Source: Telmatactis stephensoni (lineage: Eukaryota > Cnidaria > Anthozoa > Actiniaria > Isophelliidae). Taken from it: DNA of 64,000 nucleotides. The translations under genes were made by a program, and so were the position numbers. Positions 58,338-64,000 of the stretch are shown here, piece after piece; position 1 is the stretch's first letter; every line of letters begins with the position of its first letter. The DNA is taken from positions 248,001 to 312,000 of the forward strand of contig JALIZF010001689.1 in NCBI GenBank assembly GCA_029948255.1, read 5' to 3'. Below the pieces are notes generated by a model. The model made no database searches. It had not been told where the DNA came from and was given only the letters and a program-made list of their open reading frames with translations.

Positions 58338-60980
58338 TTAAGCTAAAAATGTGCGTTTAAAAACTTGGATACTAATTGAATTTCTAACATTATAACTAAG
58401 GTCATTCCATTCCTTAACGGCCTGATACTCAAGCCTTTGTTTGCCCCAGTTTTTACTTACTTTAGGAAGTCTAAGGTTGTCTTTATTCCTAGTATTGTGC
58501 TTATGAATATCAGCATTTTTAAGAAATGCCGAACTATTTGATGTTAAATTATTAATGCATTTATAAATATATAAGCATCTATGATATCGGCGCTGATCTT
58601 CTAGCCGAATCCAGCCTAGTGCTTGGAGGGCATCAGTCGCAGAAGAGTGCAATGGTCTGTCTAAAATAAGCTTAGCAGACTTATTTTGTAATATTTGCAA
58701 GTTACTCATAACTTCTACATTATTTTTGTCCCCCCATACGACATCTGCATAGTCGAAAATGGGGAGAATCAAACTGTTATAAAAAAGAAGACGAGCACTA
58801 AAAGGAAGTAAATGCTTTATCCTACGCAAAAGGCCAAGTCGCTGATTGATCTTACAAGAAATTGCATCAATATGATCTTTCCAAGTAAAACTAGATGATA
58901 AAGTTACACCTAAATACTTAAAAGTATTTGTACTAGATAATACATTGTTATAAATAGTCATAGATAATTGCGCTGACTTATTGATTTTCCTGCTGCTTCC
59001 AATAAGCATACATTTACTCTTATTCAAATTTAAAGAAAGCTTATTATAATTAAGCCACTTGGCTATTCTAAGCAAATCCGCATTAAGGCTTTCCTGCAAG
59101 TCACTAACATTTGAGGAAAAACAGTACAAAACAGTGTCATCAGCATAAAGTGATATATTACATTGTTCAGGTACACTTGGTAGATCATTGACGTAGATGA
59201 CAAAAAGAAGCGGGCCCAAGATGCTCCCTTGCGGTACTCCATAGGTAATAGGTAAAGCGTCAGACAGTTCATTCCCACAAGATGTACGTTGTACTCTGTT
59301 ACTGAGATAGGACTTAAACCAACAGAGTGCATCGGGAGAGACACACTTATATTCTTGACGGGGTCCCTGTGTTATCAGTAACCAGTTGAAATCTTGATTT
59401 TTTTCATGGATGATGAAAACGTCATCAAAATATCCTTGGAATGCAGGGCTTGGAATGATTGGAATGACGTCGTGCGTCAAGCATGATCAGTGGTATTCTT
59501 TATAAACTTATGCTATATAGGATAGCAACTGTGCAGCCACATGGTAAATTGGGATTTGCGATTTGTGAAGGATTTTCGATTTGTGAAGGATATTCGATTT
59601 GTCAAGGATCAGCTTGTCTAGCTAAGTTATCGTTGTTATTCAGATTTATCATACCCCGGGAATCCACTGAATCCTGCTTTGTATTTGTGGAAGTGTTCAG
59701 CAAGGTCATGAACTGTTTAGTGATATTTCTAAGGAAAGACAATGGCCTTTTATGAGTTTTTCATCGCCGCGTATTTGTACGCTCGATTGAAGCAAGACGA
59801 TATAAAGTTGCATTCCAATGTTCTCTTCTTCAAAGAGGTAAAATCTCTTTAGAAAGCCACAGATATCACTAAAATTTCTGGTGAATCAAAATTTTGCTTT
59901 CTTTAGGCAGACTACTCTCAGTAGCTCAGTTAAATCCACATATATTTATGCATTCTCTATACATTACAAGGCAAATTATGTGTGAGATATTTATCAAGCA
60001 CTCTTTTAGCTGCCAGGGAGCGATATACACCCTTTCCTAAACAAACTTTAATCAATTAGTTTTATAATCATTGCTAACACTGTTTGTGATTGTTTGAAAA
60101 AGCAATATATTTCAGTGAATAAAATGTACTTGTACATTTCTAAAACTTGTGTTGTCATAGTCAGTTAGGACCAGTTAGTTTTATAATCATTGCCAACGCT
60201 AGCCGTTTGTGATTGTTTGAAAAATTGCTTTAATTTACTCAAAGTGCTAAATATTTAGAACTGTGTGTGTCCAACACTGAACCTGGAGAATTATGTTCTG
60301 TAGTTCAATACTGAAGGTCAACTAGCAGTGTTCGTCACACAACGCACAGGAGATTTGATATATCAGACAAAGCAGTGTACTTTCGTGAGTTTTAGGGGAA
60401 CAGTTCTGTTAACGTGGATACACCAGCTGTTTTCTGCTCGCAGCATTTCACTTTCTGTTAGAAATGGCTAGTTTAGACAGCAAGATATTGTGGTCTACCG
60501 TGTCAAACGCTTTTGATAAATCAAGGAAAACAGCTCCACACAGTTTCCCGCGCTCCATATTGCCAAGAACTTTGTCTGCAAAACTTATCAGAGCAGTGGT
60601 GGTACAGTACTTTGGGCGAAATCCAAACTGTTTATCTGTAAGGAAACTGTTGTCAATTAAATACCCATAGAGTTGCAAATGGACAGCCTTCTCAAGGATC
60701 TTGCTTAAAGTCGGCAAGATTGATATAGGTCTGTAGTTTGAGGCATCAGTGCAATTTCCTGTCTTGAAAAGTGCAGTAACCTATGCGGATTTCCAAATGC
60801 TCGGAAAATTGTTAGTTCTTATTGAGAGGTTCAGCAAATAGGTAGTTGAAGGGCATATTGAAGATGCAGCGCATTTCAATAGCCGTGCACTAATCTTGTC
60901 CAAGCCGATAGCCTTATTGGTCTTGAGGGCAAGAAGCTGCTTGAGAACAAATGATTCATGCACTTCAATTAGCTGAAAGT
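58338..60980 (-). pseudogene. CR1/Jockey-group LINE reverse transcriptase, interrupted
   Basis: Minus strand. Upstream part 60980-60457: ALKTNKAIGLDKISARLLK, a stop (TAG at 60780-60782), YRPISILPTLSKILEK, GFRPKYCTT, LDLSKAFDTVDHNILL. Then about 1.1 kb of foreign sequence (59351-60456). Downstream part 59350-58338: PDALCWFKSYLSNR, GVPQGSILGPLLF, the catalytic YADDT, NKSKCMLIG, FKYLGVTL and a long thumb/C-terminal region ending VFKRTFLA. The endonuclease part is absent: the copy stops at 60980 where a palindrome begins. A non-LTR element of the CR1/L2/Jockey group is sure; the clade is not. Confidence 0.85.
59351..60456. other. 1.1-kb insertion inside the LINE
   Basis: It splits the LINE frame between HNILLSKL and VSPDALCW. 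It contains triple GATTTGTGAAGGAT-type repeats (59557-59610) and a duplicated segment TTAGTTTTATAATCATTGC (60057, 60176). The edge 59350-59480 stays open on the minus strand and reads like coding text (FDDVFIIHEKNQDFNWLL), of unknown origin. No terminal repeats or target duplication were found. Confidence 0.45.
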
Positions 60981-61259
60981 TCGCTAAAATACATGCAAAA
61001 ATTGCAATTCCTTTTAAATTTTCGATGCAGCTATTCAGAATAAACGTTTGTAGGTAAGTTGGCAGAATTTTGGATGCAATATAAGGAGCTATTTGAAGAA
61101 ATTTGAAAACAGGCACATGTACACGTGTAATACAGCATGTTTTCAAATTTCTTCAAATATCTCCTTATTTGCATCAAAAATTCTGACAACTTACCTACAA
61201 GCATTTATTCTAAATAGCTGCATCAAAAATTTAAAAGGAATTGCATGTATTTTAGGGAT
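60981..61259. repeat. Large palindrome abutting the LINE
   Basis: AAATACATGCAAAAATTGCA at the left, TTGCATGTATTTTAG at the right; the arms (GAAGAAATTTGAAAACA / TGTTTTCAAATTTCTTC) meet near 61120, each about 130 bp, with about 90 per cent pairing by eye. MITE-like, with a near-zero loop. Confidence 0.8.
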
Positions 61260-61490
61260 TTTATCTGTATAGATATATGTATATATGTATATAATTGCTT
61301 TTACAGAATTTTTAGGCTTCTGTTTTCCGTGAGGAAGGCGAAGCCTATTGTCATCGTCTTGTAAGTAATGTAATGTAATGTAATGTAAGTCCGTTTATCG
61401 GAGAGGTTTCGGCGTAAAATCGACATCCCCGAACATCGCAGTAGTCGGCAGTGCCTTGGGATTGGCTGAAAAGCGACTCTGCTAATTTCA

Positions 61491-61614
61491 CGAATGGTTT
61501 CGTGAGTGTTCGTTTACTTATCGACAATTACGATTATTTATTGATTACAACGCGAATGGTTTCGTGAGTGTTTGTTTACTTATTGACAATTACGATTATT
61601 TATTGATTACAACG
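61491..61614 (+). repeat. 62-bp tandem duplication
   Basis: CGAATGGTTTCGTGAGTGTT through TTGATTACAA occurs at 61491 and again at 61553, with two or three substitutions. A short TAATG repeat lies at 61366-61388. Confidence 0.9.
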
Positions 61615-62499
61615 TAAATCCAACGTTAGACGTCTTCTCCATGTGCTTTAGAATGTTTTTATACTATTTTGAAAATAGCTTTCAGGCAGTAAGACAAGTA
61701 AAGTGGAGCTTTTAACTCGAGATATACCTATATACTTATAAGAGCTTCAGAATGGACTGTTATTTTGAGCTTCATCTCCAATATTTTGACCAAATATCGA
61801 ACTCTAAATGGAGTACTTGAAACTGGGACGCCCTCGCAAATTATAAAGACTATTTCCTATGAGCTTGAAATCTACGAATTTCTCATCCTACATGTTGCTA
61901 AACGAACATACATAGAAACAAGTCAATTATAGTTCTCATTCAAGCATTCAAGAGATCTTGAGAGGTTTTTGTACTGAACTCTGGACCACACAGTATATTT
62001 ATATATTTTCATGGAACTAAGGCTCTATTTGACCTGATGCGTTTGGTCACGTAATGGATAAAACATCTGAAACATGAACAAAAAAATACACGATTTGTTA
62101 TTCGGTGTCAAAAATGTCGTTGTAGAAGTCTTTACAGAAAACAATTGAGATATAAAGTGAAATAAAAAGTTGAATAAACTGGTATACTCGCGTGGGGTAA
62201 TATTCAGTGCATGTCGGAGATATATGATACCAATGCATGATACTAAAAGGACAAAGGCAAACACTACTGCTGACAGACAAATTGACTAATCAGATATTCT
62301 TTAAAAGGTCAAAAAAGGTCTTTATTATGTAATAATTAACTTTGTTTATCTACGGTAATTGTCTCAACATAGTTGGTTTTCAGGCAAGCAGTGCTATTAT
62401 GTTACGGTTAACTATTTCCCGAAATGGTGAAGAATGCGTGAAATGGCTCAGTAACAGCCCAAACAAACATAATGTTAATAATAATAATGTTTAAGATTT

Positions 62500-62738
62500 A
62501 TATACCGCAAATATCTATATGTATATAATCAAATGCGGTTGAAATGAACTGATCATGAAATGAAATGAAATATAATAACAACATAAAGTAGTTAAGAATC
62601 CCAACTGGCGAGGAGGCGACCAGTTGCCAAGCATGGCCGAGAAACTGAGTTTTTAGTGGCCAGAGCGGGAATCGAACCTGGGACCGCCAGATTGCGAGAC
62701 CAACGCTCTGACCACTCGGCCATGCTGCCTCCTCATTA
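62500..62738 (-). mobile_element. tRNA-derived SINE, minus strand
   Basis: On the minus strand GGCAGCATGGCCGAGTGGTC (A box at 62712-62722) and CCAGGTTCGATTCCCGC (B box at 62668-62678) form a tRNA-like head, followed by a body with a short palindrome (CAACTGGTCGCCTCCTCGCC) and a TTTCATTTCATTTCAT tail. The acceptor arm does not close, so this is a SINE and not a tRNA gene. It is a different family from the two SINEs in IFT70. Confidence 0.7.
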
Positions 62739-63644
62739 AGTGTGTAATATCTTTCATCCAACCATTATTAGTAAGGACGTCTATCCTTGGTTCTGAAACA
62801 GATGTTGATAGAGTAAATAGCAATTCATTATTGATAATTGTACTATTTCTTGATGTCTTCAAATCCATAGACACTCTCGCTTATGTTCACGTGTAGTGAC
62901 TCGTAAAATGTATAAGAGATAGAAAACTATCTCGAATATCACTAAACAAAATCATACATTCACTGAAGGGTAGAAAATTTAGAAATTAGCTAAGGAAAAA
63001 GCTCAGATTCATAGTTCAGAAAACAAACATAAATGATCAAAACAACAAAACCATTCCTTCATACATCAAAAATTACATTCATCTTCCCTCTACATTTTTT
63101 CCCTGCAGTGTATCTTTTGTCGCGGTAATAATAACAGAAGCCCATGCAGTCATTGACTGCGTTTTATTGCAAAACGCTGTATTTGGGAATATAATCATAA
63201 TTGTCAGTGTATCAAAATTTGTAAAAATTTACCTGTGCAAATGATACTTATTTGAACCAATTTTGTAATATTTATCAGTAGAAGTGAATAAGGTGAGGCT
63301 AAGTGCCCAGTATTTTATTTTGCAATATCCATTGGTACTTTTTCCTCTCTGCCAAATGAAGCAAACATTGTGATACAAAAAGTATCAAAACCCACCAGTG
63401 TTGTGATGCTGCTCTGTTCATGTGTTTATTAGACTGCCTCTACTCTTACATCTAATCATTAACACTAATAATCACGTGTTGGTATTCAATTACAAATATT
63501 AGGTTACAACATCCCCCCAGTAAGATGTCTGCAATTAAGATAATTATCATTTCAACTTAATTAAAATGTGATTATTCAATTCAATCATTTGAAAAATTTA
63601 ACTGTAACTTTTGAATGTTCATGCTGGCATATTGTAAAACATGG

Positions 63645-63800
63645 ACTGGACTGTACTTAAAATCTGTAAAATATGGAATGGACTAAAAAAAATCTGTAAA
63701 ACATGGGCTGGACTGAAAAAAATATCTGTAAAATATGGACTGGACTGAAAAAAATTTGTAAAATATGGACTTGACCAAAAAAATCTGTAGAACATGGAAA
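63645..63800 (+). repeat. Minisatellite, about 35-bp unit
   Basis: Around four to five diverged units of ATCTGTAAAATATGGACTGG plus ACTGAAAAAA. Confidence 0.85.
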
Positions 63801-63834
63801 TGAACTTCACCAAATTCAATTTTTTAACTAGGAC

Positions 63835-64000
63835 TAGTGAGCAGCAGAGAGGAGAACTCGTGTAGTTGTAAGCTTTCTTTTTAATTCTGATGCAATTCGT
63901 CTCTAATGGAGACTTCTTCAGTGAATGACTATTACAACTATAGGACCAGCTATATACACACACGCTAAATTTCTGAACGTGTGTGAACGTGTCTAACATT
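63835..64000 (-). mobile_element. End of a second Penelope-type element with degenerate hammerhead core
   Basis: On the minus strand CTGAAGA (63921-63915), stem II GTCTC / GAGAC (63913-63909 with 63903-63899), then GAAT (63898-63895), followed about 50 bp on by GCTGCTCACTAG. The same order, core, stem, box and TGCTGCTCACT ending, occurs at 48985-48900 beside a Penelope reverse transcriptase. Two core positions are changed, so it would be inactive. The rest of the element lies outside the window. Confidence 0.45.

Larger units (their letters stand above)
61260..63640. other. Intergenic stretch near the right end
   Basis: Apart from the tandem duplication and the SINE listed separately, I see no exon and no other element with clear ends. 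Confidence 0.5.

Noticed and set aside
62640..62738. tRNA gene (good A and B boxes)
   Set aside because: The acceptor stem does not pair and a SINE body follows; the same holds for 39754-39830.

Overview
The window looks like nuclear DNA from an invertebrate animal, most likely an anthozoan cnidarian such as a coral or sea anemone. This is an inference: the sequence is AT-rich, the genes are split by many GT..AG introns, the protein families are animal ones, and the mobile-element load (Penelope-like, CR1-group LINE, Harbinger, MULE, SINEs and many fold-back MITEs) resembles cnidarian genomes. No ribosomal or mitochondrial marker is present to fix the species.

Four host genes can be built exon by exon. 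(1) Minus strand, 61-8644: protein disulfide isomerase, 8 exons, two CGHC thioredoxin domains and a C-terminal KDEL, with a one-base frameshift in exon 5 and a textbook ER-stress element upstream. (2) Plus strand, 13419-14838: a two-exon, 64-residue G-protein gamma subunit with a CTVL prenylation box. (3) Minus strand, 16812-20128: a four-exon canopy-like ER protein ending in KTEL, probably with a 5' UTR intron reaching about 22924. (4) Plus strand, 23241-43233: IFT70/TTC30, 29 exons, 647 residues, full length. Genes 3 and 4 appear to share a short divergent promoter. PDI and the canopy-like protein both belong to ER protein folding; IFT70 belongs to the ciliary IFT-B complex.

The introns and intergenic DNA are packed with mobile DNA. 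PDI introns hold a Helentron-like element (2779-4437) and an unexplained 333-bp unit present as 1.4 copies (6041-6501). The canopy region carries a run of fold-back elements. IFT70 introns hold two copies of a TTAA-flanked MITE (one inside a SINE), several TA-flanked MITEs and a 3.2-kb Harbinger element with both of its genes. Just downstream of IFT70 (43489-44436) a large palindrome has been hit once in each arm by a smaller element.

From 48.2 to 64 kb the window is mostly mobile DNA: a host-like or element-derived ORF with a Cys/His motif, cut at its 5' end by a Penelope-like element (about 48904-55355) that has a hammerhead-ribozyme-like core at its 3' end. This element is itself split by a 3.97-kb FLYWCH-MULE transposon with a 9-bp target duplication. 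Further on are a protease-like ORF, an interrupted LINE, another large palindrome, a tRNA-derived SINE and, at the right edge, a second Penelope-type hammerhead-like end.
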